A stretch of 64,000 bases of DNA from Cladorhizidae sp. MBARI D1340-BT2 (GCA_028752905.1 JAQNBH010000002.1:24377059-24441058); one strand, 5' to 3'; positions 25,734-33,008 are shown, counted from the first letter of the stretch. Program-made: numbers and translations. Notes: generated from the letters alone by a model not told the origin.

Positions 25734-26108
25734 ATAGAGAACACATAATGAAACCTATCATTCGAATCATATCAAGTCCATTACAGTAAAGTGTGCAGAA
25801 TATTATGGATGTTTGATATCAACAGAGAGCACAGAGAGAGACCTATCTTAATAGCTATATATCAAGTTTATTCAGTGAAGTGTGGAGAATCTATTTAGCA
25901 TCAAGAGAGAGCAGAGAGAAACCTATCTTGTGATTCTATCAAGTCCATTACTGTGAAGTATGCGGAATATACGGATGTTTGGTATCAAGAGAGAGAACAG
26001 AGAGAGGCCTACCTTTAGAGCTATATATCAAGTTTATACAGTGAAGTGTGGAGAATCTATGAAGCTAACATGTTTAGCTCAAGATAGAGAACACTGAGAG
26101 ATACCTAT
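25734..26108 (-). repeat. B block, reverse, left part (interrupted by the retrotransposon)
   Basis: The first 375 bp of a B block. It resumes at 31567-31697 (131 bp), and the two parts sum to the normal 506 bp once the element and one target duplicate are removed. Confidence 0.95.
26104..26108 (+). other. Target-site duplication, left copy (CCTAT)
   Basis: The uninterrupted B block reads GATACCTATCTTGC. CCTAT is repeated at 31562-31566. A five-base duplication is typical of Ty3-type integration. Confidence 0.92.
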
Positions 26109-26208
26109 TAGTTAGATATGTAGTATCATCCACACACAATATTCCATTTAGCGACCTTTAGTTAGATATGTAATATCATCCACACACAATATTCCATTTA
26201 GCGATCTT
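26109..26208 (+). repeat. Tandem 50-bp duplication in U3
   Basis: Copy 1 (26109-26158) and copy 2 (26159-26208) both begin TAGTTAGATATGTA and end TAGCGA-C/T-CTT. They differ at two positions only (G/A and C/T). Repeats of this kind in U3 often carry enhancer sites, but no factor site is recognised here. The 3' LTR has the same pair at 31350-31449. Confidence 0.9.
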
Positions 26209-26234
26209 ACCTAATTGACGACCCTTACCTTGCC

Positions 26235-26240
26235 TCAGTT
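26235..26240 (+). promoter_or_regulatory. Candidate initiator (TCAGTT) and transcription start
   Basis: TCAGTT matches the arthropod-type initiator TCA-G/T-T-Y, with the A at 26237 as +1. The complementarity to the primer-binding site begins exactly at this A, which independently supports it as the transcript start. No TATA box lies about 30 bp upstream, and no clear downstream promoter element is at +28. The copy in the 3' LTR is at 31476-31481. Confidence 0.6.
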
Positions 26241-26251
26241 ATTGCTATCAT
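26237..26251 (+). promoter_or_regulatory. Candidate self-primer (transcript 5' end complementary to the PBS)
   Basis: AGTTATTGCTATCAT is the exact reverse complement of 26320-26334, which spans the LTR/leader boundary. In Tf1 of fission yeast the first bases of the mRNA fold onto the primer-binding site and are cleaved to prime minus-strand synthesis. The positions here fit that model. Chance is unlikely for a 15-bp match at exactly these two sites, but function is inferred. Confidence 0.7.
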
Positions 26252-26254
26252 CAT

Positions 26255-26323
26255 ATGACTTGCACACTGATTATTGGTCCAGTTCAATCTTGTTCTATGA
26301 CGGCGCATAGCGCTTCTCTATGA
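26255..26323 (+). other. Upstream open frame in the leader (22 codons)
   Basis: Starting from the predicted transcript start, the first ATG is at 26255. Its frame ends at TGA 26321-26323, the first bases of the primer-binding site. A second short frame (ATG 26320 to TAG 26338-26340) overlaps it. Neither is in frame with Gag. They are probably not proteins of interest, but they could limit ribosome access to the Gag-Pol start. Confidence 0.4.
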
Positions 26324-26334
26324 TAGCAATAACT
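26321..26334 (+). promoter_or_regulatory. Primer-binding site, non-tRNA type
   Basis: TGATAGCAATAACT follows the 5' LTR directly. A tRNA primer ends in CCA and would require TGG here, so a standard tRNA primer does not fit. The site pairs instead with 26237-26250 in the element's own LTR. Confidence 0.7.
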
Positions 26335-26432
26335 CATTAGCTGGAGTAGCTAGCTCAGTACACCTCACCAGCAGAGCAGCTGGCTGGAGGGAAGCTAGTT
26401 TCTGAGGCGATTCCATTCAACGCCCACCCCAC
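26335..26432 (+). other. Untranslated leader before Gag
   Basis: This is the non-coding remainder of the leader. It contains the 8-bp palindrome AGCTAGCT (26348-26355) and several CAGCTGG/AGCTAG motifs that could form small hairpins. A packaging or dimerisation signal would be expected in this place, but nothing specific is recognised. Confidence 0.6.
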
Positions 26433-27437
26433 ATGGCAGTCAGATGTCCCAAAGCCGACTGCCCCTACTCCATTCCGGAGGGAACCGACCCTGCCGTGAT
26501 AGTAGCACTGCTAGATGCCCATGTCAAGATCGACCACAACCAGGCTGGCTCAATGAAGCCAAAGCCCGTCGACCGCCCGCTGATTGCAGCGGGGGAGACA
26601 TCTGAAGGGTGGCAGTATTTCAAGGCCAGATGGAGGACATACTCCAGGGCATCCAAACTCACCGGAACCGACATAGGCATCCAACTACTGGAGTGTCTGG
26701 AACCGAACCTGCGACGTGACCTCACCAGAACCACCAAGGGCCCAACGCCCATTGAGGAGAGACCGGAAGCCGAGCTCCTGGCAGCCATCAAAGCCATGGC
26801 TGTGGTAGAGGACAATTACATGGTCGCCACATTCGCATTCGCCCGCACAACGCAAGACAGAGGCGAGTCGTTCAGGTCCTTCGCATCGCGATTGAGGGGC
26901 GTGGCAGAGACGTGCGAGTTCCACGAACGGTGCACCAATTGCGGCCACACAGTCGACCACAGTGAGAGCAGGGTGTCGGACCAGCTGTGCATCGGCATGG
27001 CTGATCCCGACATCCAAGAGGACCTCATGGAGGAGGCCACCAAACGGATGACCGTCGAACAGACCCTGCGCTTTGTCGAGAAGAAAGCCACAGGGAAACG
27101 GGCCGCCATTGCGCTGAAGGCACCCACAACTCCATCCGCCAATGCCCTGGACGAGGGGGCTGACCGGGAGGAGGCGGTGAATAGCGGGTACAAACGGCAA
27201 CAGCAACAGCGCCCACAGAACCACAGCGTACCAATACCCTTGACCAACAGACCCCAAGCTACCCCGCCCAAAACCACGGACAAGGGGACATGCAACTTCT
27301 GCGGCCGACAAGGGCACGGCACCTCACCCAGGACGGCCATCAGGAAGGCACAGTGCCCAGCATATGGCAAGACATGCCAGTCATGCGGCCGCCCCAACCA
27401 CTTCTCAAAACTGTGCTGGCAGACCATGGAGCTGGGG
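26433..27437 (+). other. Gag region: capsid and nucleocapsid with zinc knuckles
   Basis: Residues 1-35 hold a CCHH-like arrangement (C5, C10, H30, H35). Residues about 50-165 look like a retrotransposon capsid (W-x2-F-x2-RW-x2-Y near the start, then LLECL and an LR-x-DL motif). A second Cys/His cluster lies near residues 160-175 (CEFHERCTNCGHTVDH). The nucleocapsid has a spread-out knuckle (C287, C290, H295, C308) followed by a classic C-x2-C-x4-H-x4-C (C315, C318, H323, C328). The zinc knuckles should bind the element RNA. The first CCHH cluster may be structural or nucleic-acid binding, which is inference. Confidence 0.85.
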
Positions 27438-30400
27438 AACTCAATAAACGAAACGGTCCATGATATGACAGAGGGCGCACTGCACCACCAGACATGGAAT
27501 CAGACATCTGGGTCATGGACCCAGCGCCGATCGCCACCACAGCCAACCCTGACGGTCGCAATCACCACGAACCGAGCCGACTACCGAGCACACGGCCATA
27601 CCCTCAGGAAGGAGGGCTCCAACCAATCCGCAACAGCACTGGCGGATACGGGATGCCAGAGCTGTCTGGCTGGCCCCCGACTCATGAGAAGCCTTGGTCT
27701 GGAAAAGAGAGACCTGATACCGGCATCACTCACAATGAGATCGGCGAGTGGCAACCAACTCCCCATCATCGGAGCGGCGCTGACGAGGATCAGACTGACC
27801 CAGTCGGGCAGGGAGACACGGCAGATGGTATACATCAGCCCTATAGCAACCAAACTGTACCTGAGCCTGTCGACCTGCACCGACCTGGGGTTGATCCGGA
27901 ACGACTTTCCACGGGGCCAATCAACCGCATCCATCCAGGACAAGCAGGCCAAGGGAGCAACCAAACCCAGTTTGCCTGCAGAGCCCCCCAAATGCAGTCA
28001 GCCTGAGCTCAAACCAGCCACAGCCAGACCGTGCCATTGCCCAGACAGGGCACCACCTCCACAGCGGCCAACCACACTGCCATACCCCGCCACGGAGGAG
28101 AACCGAGAGAAGTTGGAGAAGTACCTACTCGAGATGTATTCGTCCAGCACTTTCAACATCTGCGAACACCAGACTTTGCCGATGATGTCTGGCCCACCTC
28201 TCGCCCTCAACATAGACCCAACAGCCACCCCAAAACCCTGCCACACCCCGATCCCGATACCGATCCACTGGCAGGAGGAGGTGAAGAGGGGACTGGACAG
28301 GGACATCCGCCTCGGTGTGATTGAGAAGGTCCCCCTGGGCACACCCGTCACTTGGTGCCACCGAATGGTGATATGCACCAAGAAGAACGGGTCGCTCAGG
28401 AGGACCATAGACTTCCAACCCCTGAACAAACATGCCACGCGAGAGACGCACCACTGTCCGTCCCCCTTCCACCAGGCCAGAGCCATTCCACGCGGAACCA
28501 AAAAGACCATTTTCGACGCGTGGAATGGCTACCACTCCGTAGCACTGAGGGAAGAAGATAGACACTTCACCACATTCATAACTCCGTGGGGGAGATACCG
28601 ATATATGACGGCACCACAGGGCTACATCGCCTCCGGTGACGCTTATACATCCCGCTACGACGCCCTCGTCGCCCACGTGATGTCGAAGACCAAGTGTGTA
28701 GACGACGCGCTCCTCTGGTCTTCAGACATCACGGAGGCATTCCATCAGGCAACCGAGTGGCTCGACATTTGCGCACGGAACGGCATCACCCTCAACCCGG
28801 CCAAGTTTCTCTTCGCCAAGGACAAGGTCGAATTCGCCGGATTCACCGTGACACCCACCGAGGTCCGCCCAGCAGACAAATTCACGGCGGCCATCAGAGA
28901 CTTCCCAACCCCAACGAGCATCACCGATGTGAGGGCATGGTTCGGTCTGGTAAATCAAGTCTCATACTCTTTTGCCATGACCGCAGCCATGCTCCCCTTC
29001 CGTGAGCTGTTGAAACCATCCACCCCGTTCGAATGGACAGACAAGCTGTCAGACGCCCTCACTACATCAAAGGATCACATATGCAGCAGCATCCGAGCAG
29101 GCGTCGAAATATTCGACAAGGGGCGACCCACATGCCTTGCAACAGACTGGAGCAAGAACGGGATCGGCTTCTGGCTAACGCAAAAACACTGCAAGTGCCA
29201 GTCGTCCGACCCATTCTGCTGCCGGGAGGGATGGCGAGTGACACTAGTGGGGTCCCGATTCACCCACGCGGCCGAATCACGGTACGCACCAGTGGAGGGC
29301 GAGGCACTGGCGGTGGCAGATGCCCTCGACCGAACACGGCACTTCGTCCTCGGGTGCAGCGATCTAGTCGTAGCAGTGGATCACAAGCCACTGCTCAGAC
29401 TATTCGGCGATCGCTGCCTCGAGGACATCCCGAACCCTCGCCTCAGGAATCTGAAGGAGCGAACACTACGCTACCGATTCAGGATGGCCTACATCCCGGG
29501 CACACGCAACCAGACCAGCGATGCCCTGTCTCGCCATCCATCCGGGCCGAGATCACCGGTTAGACTACACCTCCAGGACGACGTCCAGTCACCAAGCAGC
29601 AACTGCCATGGCGGGCCCAGCACCCCACCCAACACTGTGCACTGCTCGACCTGCACGCTTCAAGAGGGAGATGGTCTCCCCATCGCGTTGTGCAGCGCCC
29701 TCTCAGCAACACCGATTGGCTGGGAGCAGTTGCAAATCGCCACAACAGAAGACCCAACGATGCAGGACCTCATGGCAGCAATCGAGGAAGGGCCACCAAG
29801 CGCCAAAGACCTACTCCCGCCAAGCATCCAAGCATACTTCAACATCCTAGGCGACCTAACCATCATTGACGACGTGGTGTGTTACGGGGACCGAATCGTC
29901 ATCCCCCAATCACTCAGACAACAGTGCCTGCAAGCCCTCCACGCTGCACACCAGGGCACGAGTGGGATGATGGCCCGAGCAGCATCGTCTATGTATTGGC
30001 CAGGCATGACGTCGGACATCAATACGACCCGCGCCCACTGCACAGAATGCAACGGGAACGCCCCATCCCAACCTCACCTGCCCCCAACGACTCCCGAGGT
30101 ACCTGACCGCCCGTTCGGTTCAATATGTGCCGACTACTTCCACCACGCCGGATCCTGCTACCTGGTGGTGGTGGACCGATTCTCGGGCTGGCCCATAGTC
30201 GCCCCAGCCACCGGGGGAGCAGCAGGTCTGACTGCCGTACTAAGAGAGACATTCGCCTCCTTCGGCATACCCGATACCATCACCACAGATGGCGGGCCGG
30301 AATTCACTGCCCACTTAACAGCAGAATTCCTAACCGACTGGGGGGTGCAACACAGGCTGTGCTCAGCATACCACCCACACTCAAACAACAGGGCCGAGAC

Positions 30401-31295
30401 CGCTGTCAAGACGATGAAACGCCTGATAACCGGCAACACTGGCCCAGGAGGGACCCTCAAGTCCTCCTTCTTCAAGGCCCTGCTGACATACCGCAACGCC
30501 CCAAGTCCAGACACCAAGATGTCACCGGCGATGTGTGTCCTTGGCCGACCCACAAGAGACCTGCTACCCATTCTACCACACAAACTTCAAGTACCCCAGG
30601 ATGACCCCTCGGAAAAGCAACGCCAAGCTGCGATGAGGAAGCGACAGTCCTTGGCACACGGAAGGTGGACAGAACATACTGGAGGCCTCTCACCACTCCG
30701 GTGTGGGGACCGGGTCCATATCCAAAACCAGCACGGCCACCACCCAGGCAAATGGGACCACACCGGTGTGGTAACAGAAGTGCTCCAGTACCACCAATAC
30801 ACCGTCAGGATGGATGGCAACGGCCGGCTGACTACCCGCAACCGCCGCCACCTGAGAAGAAACAGCACCCCACAACTGTCACCCGATGACGCACTCCGGA
30901 CCCGCCTAGCTGGCATACCGCCACGGCAAAACCAACCAGTGGCTACCACGCCACCACCACCACCACCACCCACACCACCGACGCCGCCAGCACCAGTGAC
31001 TCTGCCGCCGCCGGCATCTCGCCAACCTACCACACCTGGCACACCACAGGCACCACCCCCGGCTCAACACCAGGCTCCGAATAAACTGCAATTCTCGCCC
31101 CCACCTTCACAGGCAGGGGGAAGATCGTACGCCTCGATTGCTGGGACACCGCCAACCCTCCAACTCCCACCACCCAAGCCCCACGACAGCCCAGCGATAG
31201 GACCCATGGCACCATGGAACAGACCACCCATCCAACCGCCGCCACTTCGCCGGAGCACCAGGATCAAGGTCCCGGTAGACAGATACGGACAATGA
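26433..31295 (+). CDS. gag-pol: Gag-Pol polyprotein of a Ty3-type retrotransposon (1620 aa)
   Basis: One frame encodes capsid and all enzymes needed to copy the element RNA into DNA and integrate it. The order is Gag (about 1-335), aspartic protease (about 373-490, D405-T-G), reverse transcriptase (about 612-820, D695, C755-V-D757-D758), RNase H (about 899-1034), integrase (about 1110-1475) and a proline-rich tail ending in a basic RRSTRI motif. I chose ATG 26433 because it is the first in-frame ATG after the leader and gives a plausible Gag N-terminus. Stop is TGA 31293-31295. No frameshift or stop separates Gag from Pol, whereas many Ty3 elements use a frameshift, so excess Gag would need another mechanism, as in Tf1. 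All catalytic residues checked are present. Codons favour C/G at third positions, unlike the surrounding DNA. Confidence 0.97.
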   Translation: MAVRCPKADCPYSIPEGTDPAVIVALLDAHVKIDHNQAGSMKPKPVDRPLIAAGETSEGWQYFKARWRTYSRASKLTGTDIGIQLLECLEPNLRRDLTRTTKGPTPIEERPEAELLAAIKAMAVVEDNYMVATFAFARTTQDRGESFRSFASRLRGVAETCEFHERCTNCGHTVDHSESRVSDQLCIGMADPDIQEDLMEEATKRMTVEQTLRFVEKKATGKRAAIALKAPTTPSANALDEGADREEAVNSGYKRQQQQRPQNHSVPIPLTNRPQATPPKTTDKGTCNFCGRQGHGTSPRTAIRKAQCPAYGKTCQSCGRPNHFSKLCWQTMELGNSINETVHDMTEGALHHQTWNQTSGSWTQRRSPPQPTLTVAITTNRADYRAHGHTLRKEGSNQSATALADTGCQSCLAGPRLMRSLGLEKRDLIPASLTMRSASGNQLPIIGAALTRIRLTQSGRETRQMVYISPIATKLYLSLSTCTDLGLIRNDFPRGQSTASIQDKQAKGATKPSLPAEPPKCSQPELKPATARPCHCPDRAPPPQRPTTLPYPATEENREKLEKYLLEMYSSSTFNICEHQTLPMMSGPPLALNIDPTATPKPCHTPIPIPIHWQEEVKRGLDRDIRLGVIEKVPLGTPVTWCHRMVICTKKNGSLRRTIDFQPLNKHATRETHHCPSPFHQARAIPRGTKKTIFDAWNGYHSVALREEDRHFTTFITPWGRYRYMTAPQGYIASGDAYTSRYDALVAHVMSKTKCVDDALLWSSDITEAFHQATEWLDICARNGITLNPAKFLFAKDKVEFAGFTVTPTEVRPADKFTAAIRDFPTPTSITDVRAWFGLVNQVSYSFAMTAAMLPFRELLKPSTPFEWTDKLSDALTTSKDHICSSIRAGVEIFDKGRPTCLATDWSKNGIGFWLTQKHCKCQSSDPFCCREGWRVTLVGSRFTHAAESRYAPVEGEALAVADALDRTRHFVLGCSDLVVAVDHKPLLRLFGDRCLEDIPNPRLRNLKERTLRYRFRMAYIPGTRNQTSDALSRHPSGPRSPVRLHLQDDVQSPSSNCHGGPSTPPNTVHCSTCTLQEGDGLPIALCSALSATPIGWEQLQIATTEDPTMQDLMAAIEEGPPSAKDLLPPSIQAYFNILGDLTIIDDVVCYGDRIVIPQSLRQQCLQALHAAHQGTSGMMARAASSMYWPGMTSDINTTRAHCTECNGNAPSQPHLPPTTPEVPDRPFGSICADYFHHAGSCYLVVVDRFSGWPIVAPATGGAAGLTAVLRETFASFGIPDTITTDGGPEFTAHLTAEFLTDWGVQHRLCSAYHPHSNNRAETAVKTMKRLITGNTGPGGTLKSSFFKALLTYRNAPSPDTKMSPAMCVLGRPTRDLLPILPHKLQVPQDDPSEKQRQAAMRKRQSLAHGRWTEHTGGLSPLRCGDRVHIQNQHGHHPGKWDHTGVVTEVLQYHQYTVRMDGNGRLTTRNRRHLRRNSTPQLSPDDALRTRLAGIPPRQNQPVATTPPPPPPPTPPTPPAPVTLPPPASRQPTTPGTPQAPPPAQHQAPNKLQFSPPPSQAGGRSYASIAGTPPTLQLPPPKPHDSPAIGPMAPWNRPPIQPPPLRRSTRIKVPVDRYGQ
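27549..27902 (+). other. Aspartic protease domain
   Basis: The catalytic motif ALADTGCQ places Asp405, Thr406 and Gly407 at the expected point. A downstream LPIIGAAL segment resembles the flap and second strand of retropepsins, followed by an LYLSLSTCTDLGLI helix-like end. It would cut the polyprotein as a homodimer. The domain boundaries are approximate. Confidence 0.85.
28266..28892 (+). other. Reverse transcriptase domain
   Basis: Motifs occur in order: a VTWCHRMVICTKKNGSLR block, TIDFQPLNKH, the first catalytic Asp in FDAWNGYHSV (D695), FITPWGRYRYMTAPQGY, the catalytic box KCVDDALLW (D757, D758) and EFAGFTV. The box has Cys where most reverse transcriptases have Tyr or Phe before x-D-D. 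I recall this substitution from a group of animal Ty3 elements, so it is probably a lineage trait and not damage. Confidence 0.93.
29124..29534 (+). other. RNase H domain with Cys-rich loop
   Basis: Acidic residues D905 (ATDWSKNG), E957 (EGEALAVADAL), D983 (VAVDHKPLL) and D1030 (TSDALSRHP) match the RNase H active site. Between the first and second lies KHCKCQSSDPFCC (H919, C920, C922, C929, C930), a potential metal-binding insertion. It removes the RNA strand after minus-strand synthesis. Confidence 0.9.
29760..30857 (+). other. Integrase domain
   Basis: The N-terminal zinc-binding module has H1170, H1173, C1203 and C1206. The catalytic core has D1234 (ICADYF), D1286 (TTDGGPEF) and E1322 (NNRAETAVK), with 35 residues between the last two, the canonical D-D35-E spacing. 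A GPY/F-like module (GDRVHIQ to RRHLRR, about 1425-1475) follows. There is no chromodomain after it, so any target preference for satellite DNA is not explained by one. Confidence 0.93.
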
Positions 31296-31338
31296 TGGAC
31301 GATGATACCACAGAATTTTCAGTTCCCCTACAGTGAAC

Positions 31339-31349
31339 TTGGGGGGAGA
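31339..31349 (+). promoter_or_regulatory. Polypurine tract
   Basis: TTGGGGGGAGA ends directly at the 3' LTR. The G6AGA run is the RNase H-resistant primer for plus-strand synthesis in LTR elements. It sits 44 bp after the stop codon. Confidence 0.88.
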
Positions 31350-31561
31350 TAGTTAGATATGTAGTATCATCCACACACAATATTCCATTTAGCGACCTTT
31401 AGTTAGATATGTAATATCATCCACACACAATATTCCATTTAGCGATCTTACCTAATTGACGACCCTTACCTTGCCTCAGTTATTGCTATCATCATATGAC
31501 TTGCACACTGATTATTGGTCCAGTTCAATCTTGTTCTATGACGGCGCATAGCGCTTCTCTA
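31350..31561 (+). repeat. 3' LTR (212 bp)
   Basis: By eye it is identical to the 5' LTR over its full length, including both 50-bp U3 repeats and the TCAGTT initiator. No AATAAA signal is visible, so the polyadenylation signal is unknown. Confidence 0.95.
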
Positions 31562-31566
31562 CCTAT
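31562..31566 (+). other. Target-site duplication, right copy (CCTAT)
   Basis: It matches 26104-26108 and is followed by CTTGCAAG, the normal continuation of the B block. Confidence 0.92.
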
Positions 31567-31697
31567 CTTGCAAGTCCATTACAGTGAAGTGTGCAGAATA
31601 TATGGATGTTTGGTATCAAGAGAGAGCACTTGGAGAGTCCTATCTTAATAGCTGTATAACAAGTCTATTCAGTTAAGTGTGGATAATCTACGAAGCT
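31567..31697 (-). repeat. B block, reverse, right part (after the retrotransposon)
   Basis: The remaining 131 bp of the interrupted block. It has CAGTTAAGTGTGG where most have CAGTGAAGTGTGG, shared with the block at 34217. Two A monomers (31698-32502) follow. Confidence 0.95.
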
Positions 31698-32502
31698 AAC
31701 ATGTTTAGCATCAAGTAAGAGTACAATTCATAACTGCCCTAATTAACAAGACCAAAGTCCCAGATTTTGTCAACTGATAGAGAAGGCCCTTATCTGCAAC
31801 ATGTGAACAGATTATCAATAAATGTAGTGGTTTTTCACTGGCAGGCCACCGCTTTGGCAACTGGAAAACGCCAGGAAAAATCCCAAACCTTACCACTTCA
31901 AATTACCATAACTTGCTAATACTTAGAGTACTCAAACTTTTGGCACGTATAAAAGACAGATAATTAGAAGGGCTATTCGGTGATATAAAAATTATCTTTT
32001 TTGGGTAAAGTGTAGTAAAGTTATGAGCTTCACGGCAAAAAAACAAGATTTTCGGGGGGAAAATGAGAAACATATAGACCAAATTAGGGCAAATATCAAG
32101 AACATGTTTAGCATCAAGTAAGAGTACAATTCATAACTGCCCTAATTAACAAGACCAAAGTCCCAGATTTTGTCAACTGATAGAGAAGGCCCTTATCTGC
32201 AACATGTGAACAGATTATCAATAAATGTAGTGGTTTTCACTGGCAGGCCACCGCTTTGGCAACTGGAAAACGCCAGGAAAGATCCCAAACCTTACCACTT
32301 CAAATCACCATAACTTGCTAATACTTAGAGTACTTAAAATTTTGGCACGTACAAAAGACAGATAATTAGAAGAGCTATCCGGTGATATAAAAATTATCTT
32401 TTTTGGGTAAAGTGTAGAAAAGTTATGAGCTTCACGGCAAAAAAACAAGATTTTCGGGGGGAAAATGAGAAACATATAGACCAAATTAGGGCAAATATCA
32501 AG

Positions 32503-33008
32503 ATAGAGAACACATAATGAAACCTATCATTCGAATCATATCAAGTCCATTACAGTAAAGTGTGCAGAATATTATGGATGTTTGATATCAACAGAGAGCA
32601 CAGAGAGAGACCTATCTTAATAGCTATATATCAAGTTTATTCAGTGAAGTGTGGAGAATCTATTTAGCATCAAGAGAGAGCAGAGAGAAACCTATCTTGT
32701 GATTCTATCAAGTCCATTACTGTGAAGTATGCGGAATATACGGATGTTTGGTATCAAGAGAGAGAACAGAGAGAGGCCTACCTTTAGAGCTATATATCAA
32801 GTTTATACAGTGAAGTGTGGAGAATCTATGAAGCTAACATGTTTAGCTCAAGATAGAGAACACTGAGAGATACCTATCTTGCAAGTCCATTACAGTGAAG
32901 TGTGCAGAATATATGGATGTTTGGTATCAAGAGAGAGCACTTGGAGAGTCCTATCTTAATAGCTGTATAACAAGTCTATTCAGTGAAGTGTGGATAATCT
33001 ACGAAGCT
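32503..33008 (-). repeat. B block, reverse
   Basis: Full 506-bp copy. Three A monomers (33009-34216) follow. Confidence 0.92.

Larger units (their letters stand above)
17311..26108 (-). repeat. Satellite array, reverse orientation, left of the retrotransposon
   Basis: These are the same A and B components read on the minus strand. A diverged partial A monomer (17311-17665) abuts the switch. Seven B blocks follow, with runs of 2, 2, 2, 2, 2 and 3 A monomers between them. The last block is cut by the retrotransposon. Four of these B blocks share a 10-bp deletion not seen elsewhere in the window. I find no gene in this stretch. Confidence 0.96.
26109..26320 (+). repeat. 5' LTR (212 bp)
   Basis: Boundaries come from comparison with 31350-31561 and the target duplication. 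The termini are TAG and CTA, not the usual TG and CA. On the model given under the initiator entry, U3 is 26109-26236 and R plus U5 is 26237-26320. U3 holds two 50-bp tandem repeats. I see no TATA box at the expected distance and no AATAAA. Confidence 0.95.
26109..31561 (+). mobile_element. Full-length Ty3-type LTR retrotransposon (5453 bp)
   Basis: Two 212-bp LTRs that look identical base for base flank a leader, one 1620-codon Gag-Pol frame and a polypurine tract. A 5-bp target duplication brackets the element. The domain order protease, reverse transcriptase, RNase H, integrase is that of Ty3 elements. There is no env frame: only 54 bp separate the stop codon from the 3' LTR. Identical LTRs, an open frame and intact catalytic residues indicate recent insertion. 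The coding region is GC-rich with C/G-ending codons, in sharp contrast to the AT-rich satellite. No chromodomain is visible, so it is unlikely to be a standard chromovirus. I do not recognise a named family. Confidence 0.97.

Noticed and set aside
26321..26340. Standard tRNA primer-binding site
   Set aside because: It begins TGATAG and not TGG, so a CCA-ended tRNA would mismatch at the priming end. An internal tRNA fragment cannot be excluded by eye.
26465..31292. Open frames of 60-210 codons on the minus strand and in other plus frames of the retrotransposon
   Set aside because: They are shadows of the GC-rich Gag-Pol frame. None shows a recognisable domain.
30645..31295. Chromodomain at the integrase C-terminus
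   Set aside because: After the GPY/F-like module the tail is proline-rich and low-complexity, with none of the aromatic cage pattern of a chromodomain.
31296..31349. A possible env or accessory gene after Pol
   Set aside because: Only 54 bp separate the stop codon from the 3' LTR, and they hold the polypurine tract.
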